Origin: Desulfoluna spongiiphila
GTDB lineage: Bacteria > Desulfobacterota > Desulfobacteria > Desulfobacterales > Desulfolunaceae
Direction of reading: 5' to 3'
DNA length: 64,000 nt
NCBI RefSeq assembly: GCF_900101345.1
Contig: NZ_FMUX01000004.1
Span: 233,239 to 297,238 of the forward strand
Shown here: positions 14,415 through 23,033 of the stretch, one piece after another
Layout: each line of letters starts with the position of its first letter
Numbering within the stretch: position 1 is the first letter of the stretch
Notes under the pieces: model-generated
Database searches by the model: none
Told to the model about the DNA's origin: nothing
The model's input: the letters and a program-made list of their open reading frames with translations, nothing else
Position numbers and translations under genes: made by a program

Positions 14415-16190
14415 TCAGGGCTCATCGCCCCCATCCTTATCACACTCCCTGAAAATCCGGCAGGTACACTGGCTGCGGCACGCCTCATCCCGCTTGGCCA
14501 CAAAAGCGGCGATGGCCTCGCGCTTGTGGTCGAAGATGTGGTCCTCTCCGATGCGGTCAATGAACCCCACATGGGCTATGAATTGAAACACCGTGGTTTT
14601 CAGGTTGCAGAAGTAGAGCCCGCCACCACGCGCCTTGAGGGTATCCGAAAGGTCCACCAGCATCTCGGCCCCGGCAAGGTCGATGTAATTGATCCCCTCG
14701 CTGACGATGAGCATGTTGGTCAGCCCCTCTTTTTCCACCATCTCTTCAATGCGGTTCTGGATGCTGCTCACCGATCCGAAGTAGATGGACCGGTCGATGC
14801 GGATGATCTTCATGTGGGGACATTCATGCAGGGGCCGTTTGGCGATATCGGTAAGCTGCCGGGTCCGGGTGGCGGGATCCGGGGCCATCACCACAATGTC
14901 CGGGGTGGAGGAACGCGAAAGAAAAAGGATCAGGGAGAGAAACACCCCGATATAGATGGCAAACTCCAGCTCCAGAAACAGGGTGGAGAGAAAGGTCACC
15001 AGAAGAATCGCTGATTCCGAAGGGCTGACGCGAAGGATAAATCGAATATGCCTGAAATCGATGAGGTTCCACGCCACAATGAGAATCACCCCGCCCATGG
15101 AGGCCAGGGGAAGCCAGGCCGTGAGCGGAGCGATGAGAAGGACCAGGGCCATGAGGGCAACGGCTGCAAAGATTGCGGACAGGGGCGTCTTGGCCCCGGC
15201 GGCGTAGTTGATGCCGGACCGGGTAAAGGAGCCCGACCCCGCGTAGCTGGAAAAAAAGCTTCCCACCAGGTTGGAGAGCCCCTGGCCGATGAACTCTTGG
15301 TTGCCGTCGATGCGCTGCCGGGACTTTGCCGCAACGGACCGTGAGATGGAAACAGCCTCAATGAGCCCCAGAAGGGCAATGGCAAAGGCATCCGGTGCCA
15401 GGGTCCGAACAGCGGGTATGGTAAGTTCCGGAAACGAGAGAGGGGGAAGCTGTGACGGAATCTCCCCAAGAAGGGCCACCCCGTGATCGGGCCCGCCCAT
15501 GACCGCGCAGGCGATGCTCCCCGCCACCATCCCCACCAGAAGGTTCGGTGCCCTCGGAACAAACCTGCGGCACACCACGGCAGCCCCGATGGTAACAGCG
15601 GCGATGGCCGCCACAAACCCATTGGCCGTGGACAGGTGCTCGGCCATGGCAACCCAGGTATCCAGAAACGACTCCCCACGGGGCAGGGTCAGCCCCAGGA
15701 CGTGCTTTAACTGGCTGGTTACGATGAGGATGGCGGCCCCGGCGGTAAAGCCCGTCACCACTGTGTGGGAGACAAAATTCACGAGGGTGCCAAGCCGCGC
15801 CAGGCCAAAGGCGAGCTGGAAAAAACCCGCAAGGAAGGTCAGGGTCAGGGCAAGCTGGATATACAACCCGCTCCCGGGTTCGGCGTACTGACTCACCGCA
15901 GAAAAGACCACTATGGATATGGCTGTGGTGGGCCCCGAAATAAGATGATGGGACGAGCCGAACAGGGCCGCCACAACAGGGGTGACCATAGCCGTGTAGA
16001 GCCCGTACTCCGGCGGCAGGCCCGCGATGGCCGCAAAGGCGACGGCCTGGGGGAGCACGATGACAGCCCCGGTGAACCCTGCCAGAAGGTCTGCCTTCAG
16101 CGAAGCCCGGCCCACAAGGGAAAACCATGTCAAAAAGGGAAAAAATCTTGCGATCACGTCTCTCTCCGATACGCTCAGGTGAGCAGTCAT
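14415..16190 (-). CDS. SulP-family anion transporter with STAS domain
   Basis: A 591-residue SulP permease, an inner-membrane transporter of sulfate, bicarbonate or other anions. The N-terminal region matches the family signature with LPQAVAFAAIAGLPPEYGLY and is followed by 10-14 helices including SGPTTAISIVVFSAVSQ. A cytoplasmic STAS domain occupies about residues 440-560 (IIRIDRSIYFGSVSSIQNRI; YIDLAGAEMLVDLSDTLK). The C-terminus carries an unusual cysteine cluster, CRSQCTCRIFREC, that could bind a metal or Fe-S group. ATG 16190 is used; GTG/TTG codons just upstream are possible. No clear ribosome site is visible. Sulfate uptake would suit a sulfate reducer, but the substrate is inference. 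Confidence 0.9.
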   Translation of the reverse strand: MTAHLSVSERDVIARFFPFLTWFSLVGRASLKADLLAGFTGAVIVLPQAVAFAAIAGLPPEYGLYTAMVTPVVAALFGSSHHLISGPTTAISIVVFSAVSQYAEPGSGLYIQLALTLTFLAGFFQLAFGLARLGTLVNFVSHTVVTGFTAGAAILIVTSQLKHVLGLTLPRGESFLDTWVAMAEHLSTANGFVAAIAAVTIGAAVVCRRFVPRAPNLLVGMVAGSIACAVMGGPDHGVALLGEIPSQLPPLSFPELTIPAVRTLAPDAFAIALLGLIEAVSISRSVAAKSRQRIDGNQEFIGQGLSNLVGSFFSSYAGSGSFTRSGINYAAGAKTPLSAIFAAVALMALVLLIAPLTAWLPLASMGGVILIVAWNLIDFRHIRFILRVSPSESAILLVTFLSTLFLELEFAIYIGVFLSLILFLSRSSTPDIVVMAPDPATRTRQLTDIAKRPLHECPHMKIIRIDRSIYFGSVSSIQNRIEEMVEKEGLTNMLIVSEGINYIDLAGAEMLVDLSDTLKARGGGLYFCNLKTTVFQFIAHVGFIDRIGEDHIFDHKREAIAAFVAKRDEACRSQCTCRIFRECDKDGGDEP

Positions 16191-16787
16191 CAACACTCAT
16201 TTTCGAGGGGTTCACGGCCACATGAATCACATGGGGTTGAGGCATACAAGGCCTTTGCCCGTGCGGGATTGAAGGGGCAATTCCCCTTCGGTGATGTGCC
16301 GGGATGTGGAATTGGGGTGCTGGTTGGGAAGCATCGGCTTCCGGTGGTGTTACAGATGGTATCTGGTAATTGTAATCAATCCCACGGGACACTGCAAGTA
16401 ACACGGCAGGGTTGTCGAGGCAAGGCATCAATGGGCGCCCTGCCCCGGGCCCTTTTCCCCCAAGCCCCCCGCCCCCGTCTTGACACCGGTCACCCATGCC
16501 TGTATTTTATTCATATGGTTTGCTTTTCATCGTGTCCAGCGTCCTTCGGTTTTTACCCCATACCCACCCGGCCGTCCCCAGTGCAAGGTCAACAGGACGT
16601 GGTGACACCTCAATCGTTTCGTTTCCTAATCCCAGTCAAAAAATCACACCATTCACACCCACGGCCCCCTTGTCTCAACCCGGCCACCGACCCGCTCCAC
16701 ACGATGCACATCAAGCAAACCGTGAACGTCCCGAAATGAAGCACACACCCACCGTAAAACCAAGATCAAGCATGGAGGATGTCGCGC
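16191..16787. other. divergent intergenic region between SulP and PPDK
   Basis: Nearly 600 bases with no gene that I can support; open frames covering it have no ribosome site. It must hold the promoters of both flanking genes but no confident box was seen. Confidence 0.35.
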
Positions 16788-19511
16788 GTGGAAAAGTATG
16801 TCTACAGTTTCAACGGCGAGAAGACAGAAGGCAATGCGTCCTTGATGAACCTTCTGGGCGGTAAGGGAGCCAACCTCGCAGAAATGGCCCGCCTGGGCAT
16901 TCCTGTGCCCCCGGGGTTCACCATCACCACAGAATGCTGCAACGCCTTTCTTCAATCGGGCGGAAGCTACCCCAAAGGATACGAAGACCAGTTGGAAGAG
17001 GCCCTGTCGCGCCTTGAGGCGAACATGGAGCTGGCCTTCGGGGATCCTGAAAATCCGCTGCTTGTCTCCTGCCGGTCGGGGGGTCGGCAATCCATGCCCG
17101 GCATGATGGAGACAGTCCTTAACGTGGGGCTCACCTCGGAGACCATCCCCGGTCTCATCAAGAAAACCGGCAACCCCCGGTTTGTCTACGACTCCTACCG
17201 TCGCCTCATCATGATGTATGCCGATGTGGTCATGGAAAAAGCCGAAGGCATCGAAGCGGTCAACGGCAACGGCATCCGCAACCAGCTTGAAAAGATCCTG
17301 GCCGCCTTCAAGGAGACCCGCAATCTTCAAAACGACGCCGATCTCACCGAAGACGACCTGAAAACCCTTTGCGGGCTGTTCACCGAGCGGGTGGCAACGG
17401 TGCTGGGAGAAGAGTTCCCCGACTCCCCCGTAGCCCAGCTCGAAGGGGCCATCGGGGCTGTGTTCAAAAGCTGGAACGGAAAACGGGCCCGCTCCTACCG
17501 CCGTATCGAGCAGATCCCCGACAAATGGGGCACCGGGGTCACGGTGCAGGCCATGGTCTTCGGAAACATGGGAAACACCTCGGCAACCGGCGTGGCCTTT
17601 ACCCGAAACCCCGCCACAGGGGAAAACACCTTTTTCGGCGAGTGGCTGGCCAACGCCCAGGGCGAAGACGTGGTGGCCGGTTTGCGCACCCCCGCCCCCA
17701 TCAACGACGCCACCAAACGGGAGACAAACAAAGGGGTCAAATCCCTGGAAGCGACCATGCCCTCAGCCTATCAGGAGCTTGAGTCCATCCGTACCACCCT
17801 GGAGCGCCACTACAGGGAAATGCTCGACATCGAATTCACCATCGAAAACGAACGGCTCTACATGCTCCAGTGCCGCGTGGGCAAACGCACGGGGACCGCC
17901 TCCCTGGTCATGGCCATGGAGATGCTGGAAGAGGGGCTCATTGATGAGATCACGGCCATCAAACGGGTGAAACCCCACCAATTGAACGAACTCCTCCATC
18001 CCATCGTGGACCCCGATGAAGAGAGCCGGGCCCAGTGCCTCACCGAAGGGCTCCCCGCCGGGCCCGGCGGGGCCTTCGGCCACCTTGCCTTCACCTCGGA
18101 CGATGCCGTCAAGCTCGCCAAGACCCACCCCAATGTCATCCTGGTACGGGAAGAGACCAACCCGGAGGACATCGAAGGGATGCGCGCGGCATCGGGCATC
18201 CTCACGGCACGGGGGGGCATGACCAGCCATGCGGCCCTGGTGGCCCGGGGCTGGGGAAAATGCTGTATCGTCGGGGCCGGTGACATCGCCATCCACCCCT
18301 CCATGAAAAAAATGCAGATCGGAGACAAGACCTTCAACCAAGGGGACATCCTGACCTTAAACGGCACCCGGGGCCGGGTCTACGAAGGGAAGCTCAAGAT
18401 GGTGGACGCCACCGAAGACTCACGGTTCCAGAGCTTTATGAAGATGGCGGATGCCTACCGCACCATGGGGGTCCGGGCCAACGCCGATACCCGGGAAGAT
18501 GCCCTGGTGGCTAAAAATTACGGCGCCGAGGGCATCGGCCTGTTCCGCACCGAGCACATGTTTTACAGCGCCGGAGCGGATGACCGCCTCTTTATCCTGA
18601 GAAAAATTATCCTGAGCGACACCGAGGGCGAACGAAAGGCCGCCGTACGGGAGCTTGAGCCCTTTGTCAAAGAGGAGATCAAAGAGACCCTCAAGGCCAT
18701 GGACGGCATGCCCGTCACCATCCGCGCCCTGGATCCCCCCTTGCACGAATTCGTTCCCCACTCCCGGGCCAAACAGGTGGAGCTGGCCGAGGCCCTTGGC
18801 GTGGACTTAAATGAAATCAAAAGACGCTGCGAGACCCTCCAGGAGAGCAATCCCATGATGGGGCACCGGGGCGTACGCCTGGGAATCAGCTTTCCCGATC
18901 TCACCGAGATGCAGGTAAAGGCCGTCTTTGAAGCCACCGCAGAGCTTGCCAAAAACGGGCATCATCCCCAGCCGGAAATCATGATCCCCGTCACCTGCGA
19001 CGTGGAAGAGCTTGTGTTCGTAAGAAAAATCGTCAACCGGGTCTGCGAGGAGGTTGCAAGACAATACGGCCTTGCCGCCATTGTCCACAAGTTCGGGACC
19101 ATGATCGAAATCCCCCGATCGGCCCTCAGGGCACACCAGATGGCCGAACTCTCGGAGTTTTTCTCCTTCGGCACCAACGACCTCACCCAGCTCACCTACG
19201 GCTTCAGCCGGGATGACGCAGGGGAGTTCCTGCCCACCTATCTTGAGAAAAAAATCCTCTCTGCGGACCCCTTTCAGACCCTGGACCCCTTAGGCGTCGG
19301 GGAGCTCATCAAAATTGCCGTGGAACGGGGCCGCGAAACCCGCCCCGATCTCAAAATCGGAATCTGCGGGGAACACGGCGGCGACCCGGCCTCGGTGCGG
19401 TTCTGCTTCAAGGCAGGCCTCGACTACGTAAGCTGCTCCCCCTATCGCATCCCCATCGCCCGGCTGGCCGCCGCCCACGCTGCCATCGAGGCCTCGGAAA
19501 CGAAAAAATAA
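16788..19511 (+). CDS. ppdK: pyruvate, phosphate dikinase
   Basis: Interconverts pyruvate, ATP and phosphate with phosphoenolpyruvate, AMP and diphosphate. The order of domains is normal: N-terminal nucleotide-binding region (LMNLLGGKGANLAEMARLGIPV; SCRSGGRQSMPGMMETVLN), the phosphohistidine domain with catalytic His near residue 481 in the motif GGMTSHAALVARGWGK, and the C-terminal PEP/pyruvate barrel (GIGLFRTEHMF; FSFGTNDLTQLTYGFSRDD; GICGEHGGDP). The start is probably GTG 16788 (GGAGG nine bases upstream; the product then begins MEKYVYSF like other PPDKs), rather than ATG 16779, which overlaps the ribosome site. It stands alone and is likely gluconeogenic or anaplerotic in an anaerobe (inference). 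Confidence 0.95.
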   Translation: MEKYVYSFNGEKTEGNASLMNLLGGKGANLAEMARLGIPVPPGFTITTECCNAFLQSGGSYPKGYEDQLEEALSRLEANMELAFGDPENPLLVSCRSGGRQSMPGMMETVLNVGLTSETIPGLIKKTGNPRFVYDSYRRLIMMYADVVMEKAEGIEAVNGNGIRNQLEKILAAFKETRNLQNDADLTEDDLKTLCGLFTERVATVLGEEFPDSPVAQLEGAIGAVFKSWNGKRARSYRRIEQIPDKWGTGVTVQAMVFGNMGNTSATGVAFTRNPATGENTFFGEWLANAQGEDVVAGLRTPAPINDATKRETNKGVKSLEATMPSAYQELESIRTTLERHYREMLDIEFTIENERLYMLQCRVGKRTGTASLVMAMEMLEEGLIDEITAIKRVKPHQLNELLHPIVDPDEESRAQCLTEGLPAGPGGAFGHLAFTSDDAVKLAKTHPNVILVREETNPEDIEGMRAASGILTARGGMTSHAALVARGWGKCCIVGAGDIAIHPSMKKMQIGDKTFNQGDILTLNGTRGRVYEGKLKMVDATEDSRFQSFMKMADAYRTMGVRANADTREDALVAKNYGAEGIGLFRTEHMFYSAGADDRLFILRKIILSDTEGERKAAVRELEPFVKEEIKETLKAMDGMPVTIRALDPPLHEFVPHSRAKQVELAEALGVDLNEIKRRCETLQESNPMMGHRGVRLGISFPDLTEMQVKAVFEATAELAKNGHHPQPEIMIPVTCDVEELVFVRKIVNRVCEEVARQYGLAAIVHKFGTMIEIPRSALRAHQMAELSEFFSFGTNDLTQLTYGFSRDDAGEFLPTYLEKKILSADPFQTLDPLGVGELIKIAVERGRETRPDLKIGICGEHGGDPASVRFCFKAGLDYVSCSPYRIPIARLAAAHAAIEASETKK

Positions 19512-19523
19512 CTCCGCCGAAGA

Positions 19524-19614
19524 CGATGCCTCCGGCGGCAAGGTGTGCCACCTTGAAAGCAGGTTGCGGATGTGATTTGCCCCTCGTTCCTCGGGGCAAG
19601 CCACATCCACCTTT
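19524..19614 (+). repeat. GCCTCCGGCGGCAAGGTG-family repeat, copy C
   Basis: GCCTCCGGCGGCAAGGTG, CACCTTGAAAGCAGGTTGCG and CTCGTTCCTCGGGGC appear in order, 12 bases after the ppdK stop. The second stem is GGATGTG...CACATCC, changed on both sides relative to other copies. Confidence 0.75.
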
Positions 19615-19641
19615 TAAAAAAGATGTTTAAACCTGTTCGTT

Positions 19642-19738
19642 CATCTTCTGGGTTATCAGAGCTTTGAGGTAAACCACTGCATCGGCAACTCTGATGCCTT
19701 AATATGGGTGCACCCGGCTCGTAAAATATCCGGGCTGA
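19642..19738. repeat. MITE-like element, right part only (copy 4)
   Basis: About 97 bases align with the right half of the element at 339-540, ending GTAAAATATCCGGGCTGA. The left terminus is missing; the copy abuts the preceding repeat. No gene lies between ppdK and the GntR gene. Confidence 0.6.
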
Positions 19739-19873
19739 AACCACCACGGGCAGCCCTCTTTCCCAGGCTGCCCGTCCCTCCTCCTCACGACTCCTTAGTC
19801 CCCGTATTACCTACCCCCTATACCCCTATACCCCTATGACCTATTTACCTATGACCTGTATTACCTGCCCCTT

Positions 19874-20614
19874 CTACTTCCTGCTCTTATCCGTCAATCG
19901 CGCTTCCTTGATAAGGTTGATGCCGAAGAGCAGGAGTTTTTCCATCATGTACCCGCAGAGTTCTTCGTCTTTGGTCTCCAGGGCGGACACGAGGCTCCTC
20001 TGGTACTCGATGATCCCGTCGGGGTCGTCCCCGAGGTTGTAATAATAGGTCAGGTAGTTGATGAACACAGGCTTCAGCGTGTTGAAGATCAGCTGAACCG
20101 CCAGGCTGTCGGCTTTTTGAAAGAGGAACTCGTGGAAGGCATAGTCGCACTCGGCAAGGGCCCGTGCGTCGGTTCGGGCTGCCTGCTTTTCGTCCAGGAT
20201 GCCGTGGAGATACCCAAGGTCCTCGGGGGTCAGGTTGTGCACGGCCCGTTTCACCGCAAATCGCTCGCTGATGAGACGAAAGTCCATAAAAGAGGTGAGG
20301 ACATCATCGTTTAGGTCCAGGCTGTTTTCGATGTAATAAATCAGGAGCGAGAGGGCCGCCTCATTGCGATAATCCGTTACATAGGTCCCGCTCTGGGGCA
20401 CCCGCTTGACCAGCTTCATGTGACCGAGTCGGCTCAGGGCGTCCCGAACGGTATTCCGGCTCGCATCAAACCGCTCGGCCAGCTCCCTTTCCGAGGGCAG
20501 CCGGCTCCCAGTCTCGTAACGACCGTTGAAGATATCCCGCCGAAGGCTCTCAAAGACTGTGTCTGCAATGCATGTGGGCATGGGTCCATCCCGGCAGCCG
20601 CTGCAGGCGGCCAC
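19874..20614 (-). CDS. GntR-family regulator with FCD (FadR-type) domain
   Basis: The N-terminal GntR winged helix-turn-helix is explicit (SLRRDIFNGRYETGSRLPSE, then RELAERFDASRNTVRDALSRL), followed by an all-helical FCD effector domain (FRLISERFAVKRAVHNLTPE; CDYAFHEFLFQKA; PVFINYLTYYYN). The frame opens with GTG 20614; ATG 20581 (MPTCIADTVFES) is a likely alternative start, and neither has an obvious ribosome site. The gene is divergent from an acyl-CoA dehydrogenase. The intergenic TTGGTCAACCAA palindrome fits the FadR-subfamily operator, so it most likely represses that gene and perhaps itself, responding to an acyl-CoA or acid (inference). Confidence 0.9.
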   Translation of the reverse strand: MAACSGCRDGPMPTCIADTVFESLRRDIFNGRYETGSRLPSERELAERFDASRNTVRDALSRLGHMKLVKRVPQSGTYVTDYRNEAALSLLIYYIENSLDLNDDVLTSFMDFRLISERFAVKRAVHNLTPEDLGYLHGILDEKQAARTDARALAECDYAFHEFLFQKADSLAVQLIFNTLKPVFINYLTYYYNLGDDPDGIIEYQRSLVSALETKDEELCGYMMEKLLLFGINLIKEARLTDKSRK

Positions 20615-21013
20615 AAAAGCTTAAATAGTGGAAGGTACCGTCAAAACCAGGACGCCGGGCACATGATCACCGGGGCTGTATCGGTAAACAACACCCCGAT
20701 GCCCCACGCCATACCCGCCCTGTGGTACCGGGGTACAGGAGCTTTTACCGCATGGTAAAAATGTACGTCACAAGTAATACAGGGCTAAAAATTGGTCAAC
20801 CAATTTTATTTTTTATGTTGCACACAAACAAATGTTCGATGAGTTCAAGGCTGTAAATACACGATATTTGACAATAGGCCCCAAAAGAAACTTTTGTACA
20901 CGACTAAAAATCCCTTGATACCCCCCGGAATTGGTGCTACCAAAACAATGTTTCTTAATACTCGGAGTCGAATCCACATATTTGCTTATTTCAGTTGTTC
21001 AGGAGGTGAACCC
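20615..21013. other. divergent regulatory region of the GntR gene and acyl-CoA dehydrogenase
   Basis: About 400 bases with no gene. It carries the operator at 20788-20807 and a TTGACA box at about 20868-20873 whose -10 partner is poor. The long leader, over 130 bases from that box to the ATG, contains no recognised riboswitch. Confidence 0.4.
20788..20807. promoter_or_regulatory. FadR/GntR-type operator
   Basis: A perfect inverted repeat AAAATTGGT-CA-ACCAATTTT lies in the divergent promoter region. Its core TGGTCAACCA matches the FadR-subfamily pattern TNGTNNNACNA. The neighbouring gene encodes that regulator type. Confidence 0.7.
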
Positions 21014-22723
21014 ATGGTCCTTTTAAACCCGAAAAAATACAAAGACAGAAATTACCCGGACGAGCGTTCCAAAGAGATCATGCTCAAGACCATCGACTGG
21101 TTCGAGAACAAGGGTCTTGCGGCTATCAAGAGAGACTATCAGGAACGAACCTTCACCAGTGACTTTGCCGATTTTATTCGTGACGAGCACATCTTTGAGA
21201 CCCTCTTCCTGCCCAAGGGCTACGGGGACGACCCCAATCAGCACTACAGCACCTACAAGATGTTCGAATTCTCCGAAATCTGCGGGTTCTACAGCTCTGC
21301 ATACTGGTACATGTACCACGTCTCCACCCTGGGCCTGGACCCCGTTCTCCTGGGCGACAACGAAGAAGCCAAGCACAAGGCGGCCGCCAAGCTCAAAGAG
21401 AATCCCCTGTGCGCCTTCGGCCTCTCCGAGCGGGAGCACGGTGCGGACATCTACTCCAGCGACATGAAACTCTACCCCCAGGGCGACGGTACCTACCTGG
21501 CCCAGGGCAGCAAGTACTACATCGGCAACGGCAACGAAGCCGGAACCGTAACCGTCTTCGGTAAGCTTGCCGACACCGGTGACTACGTCTTCTTCATGGT
21601 GGACTCCAAGCACGAAAAATACGAGTGCGTGCAGAACGTCATTGCCTGTGACCAGATGTACGTCTCTGAGTTCAAGCTCCATGACTACCCCATCACCGAC
21701 GCCGAGATCCTCTCCCGCGGCCAGAAGGCCTGGGACGACATGCTCAACACCATCAACATCTGCAAGTTCAACATCGGCTCTGCTGCCATCGGCCTCTCCA
21801 CGCACTCCCTCTACGAAGGCCTGAACCATGCGGCCCACCGTGAGATCTTCGGCAAAAAAGTCACCGAATTCCCCCACATCAAGCAGCTCTTCTTCGACTC
21901 CTACATCCGTATCACGGCCATGAAGCTCTTCGGCCTGCGTGCCACGGATTACATGCGCGCCGCCGGTCCCGAGGATCGCCGCTACCTCCTGTACAACCCC
22001 CTCATGAAGATGAAGGTGGCCATCCAGGGCGAGATCGTTCACGAGTTGATCTGGGACGTTCTGGCAGCCAAGGGTTTTGAAAAGGATCAGCACTTCGAGC
22101 ACGCAGCCGTCCAGATCAAAGGGATGCCCAAGCTGGAAGGCACCAAGCACGTCAACATGGCCCTCATGGCCAAGCTGATCCCCAACTTCATGTTCAACCC
22201 GAAAGAGTACGAAGAAGTCGGCCTGAGAAACGGCGCAGAAAACGACGACTTCCTCTTCAACCAGGGTCCCACCAAAGGCTACGGCAAGATCCAGTTCCAC
22301 GATTACATGCCTGTCTTTGAAAGCGTTGACCTGCCCAACGTCAAGGTCTTCATCAAGCAGGTGGAACTCTTCAAGCAGCTCCTCATGGAGTCCGCCAACG
22401 ACCTCATGGGCCAGATGGCAAACTTCGACTTCCTCTACGCCATGGGCGAGATCTTCTGCGTGGTTCCCTACGCACAGCTCATCGTGGAAAGCGCCAAGCG
22501 CGAAGGCCTCGAAGACGACATCCTCGACTCCATCTTTGACGTCTTTGTCCGAGACATGAGCCGCTACGCCCTCGACCTTGCCATGAAGCCCTCCAGCACC
22601 GAAAAGCAGCAGGAACTCTGCAAGCAGATGGTCATGAAGCCCGTGGTCAACGAAGAGAGATACAACCGCGTGATCAACGACCACCTGTATGCCCTGGTGG
22701 ACGCTTACAAGATGAACCCCTAA
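21014..22723 (+). CDS. acyl-CoA dehydrogenase (long form, 569 residues)
   Basis: A FAD-dependent dehydrogenase that oxidises an acyl-CoA to its 2-enoyl form. The FAD/substrate segment CAFGLSEREHGADIYSS corresponds to the usual flavin-contacting loop of the family, and GSKYYIGNGNEAGTVTVFGK to the following beta domain. The helical C-terminal half has GSAAIGLSTHSLYEGLNHAA and is longer than in ordinary 380-residue enzymes. The start ATG 21014 has AGGAGGTG at five bases. Nearly all codons end in C or G, suggesting high expression. The upstream FadR-type operator and divergent regulator indicate control by an acyl compound. The exact substrate is unknown. A strong terminator follows, so it is monocistronic. 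Confidence 0.88.
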   Translation: MVLLNPKKYKDRNYPDERSKEIMLKTIDWFENKGLAAIKRDYQERTFTSDFADFIRDEHIFETLFLPKGYGDDPNQHYSTYKMFEFSEICGFYSSAYWYMYHVSTLGLDPVLLGDNEEAKHKAAAKLKENPLCAFGLSEREHGADIYSSDMKLYPQGDGTYLAQGSKYYIGNGNEAGTVTVFGKLADTGDYVFFMVDSKHEKYECVQNVIACDQMYVSEFKLHDYPITDAEILSRGQKAWDDMLNTINICKFNIGSAAIGLSTHSLYEGLNHAAHREIFGKKVTEFPHIKQLFFDSYIRITAMKLFGLRATDYMRAAGPEDRRYLLYNPLMKMKVAIQGEIVHELIWDVLAAKGFEKDQHFEHAAVQIKGMPKLEGTKHVNMALMAKLIPNFMFNPKEYEEVGLRNGAENDDFLFNQGPTKGYGKIQFHDYMPVFESVDLPNVKVFIKQVELFKQLLMESANDLMGQMANFDFLYAMGEIFCVVPYAQLIVESAKREGLEDDILDSIFDVFVRDMSRYALDLAMKPSSTEKQQELCKQMVMKPVVNEERYNRVINDHLYALVDAYKMNP

Positions 22724-22782
22724 GACCAGCCCGTCCTGCCCCTTCCCCTTTATTCGGGGAAGGAGCAGACTCCATTGAATAG

Positions 22783-22816
22783 AAAAAGGCAGGACCGATT
22801 CGGTCCTGCCTTTTTT
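22783..22816 (+). terminator. intrinsic terminator of acyl-CoA dehydrogenase
   Basis: The stem GGCAGGACCGA/TCGGTCCTGCC is flanked by an A-run and TTTTTT. A second hairpin CCTTCCCC/GGGGAAGG (about 22740-22763) precedes it. Confidence 0.88.
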
Positions 22817-23033
22817 CGTTCTTCCCTCCCGCCGTTGCCCCCCCACCTTGACAAGACAAAACAAACCATGATTAATAGGAAAACTTTTCCAACAAACAAA
22901 TGCACGGCAACACGCCGCATGGGGCAGACGCCCCCGGCAGGGGCGTTTATAAACCATTGACGGAGCATCCCGGGGCCCGGACCACAGGCGTTTTCACGGC
23001 CACGTCCCCCAGGGTGTTTACCAACCCAAAGGA
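22817..23033. other. intergenic leader of the sensor operon
   Basis: No gene is seen. A GCCCCCGGCAGGGGCG-type hairpin occurs near 22930-22945; no promoter was recognised. Confidence 0.3.

Noticed and set aside
21023..22957. 644-codon open frame antisense to the acyl-CoA dehydrogenase
   Set aside because: It is a shadow of the strong C/G third-position bias of the real gene, has a His/Val/Asp/Gly-rich composition, and no ribosome site or recognisable domain.
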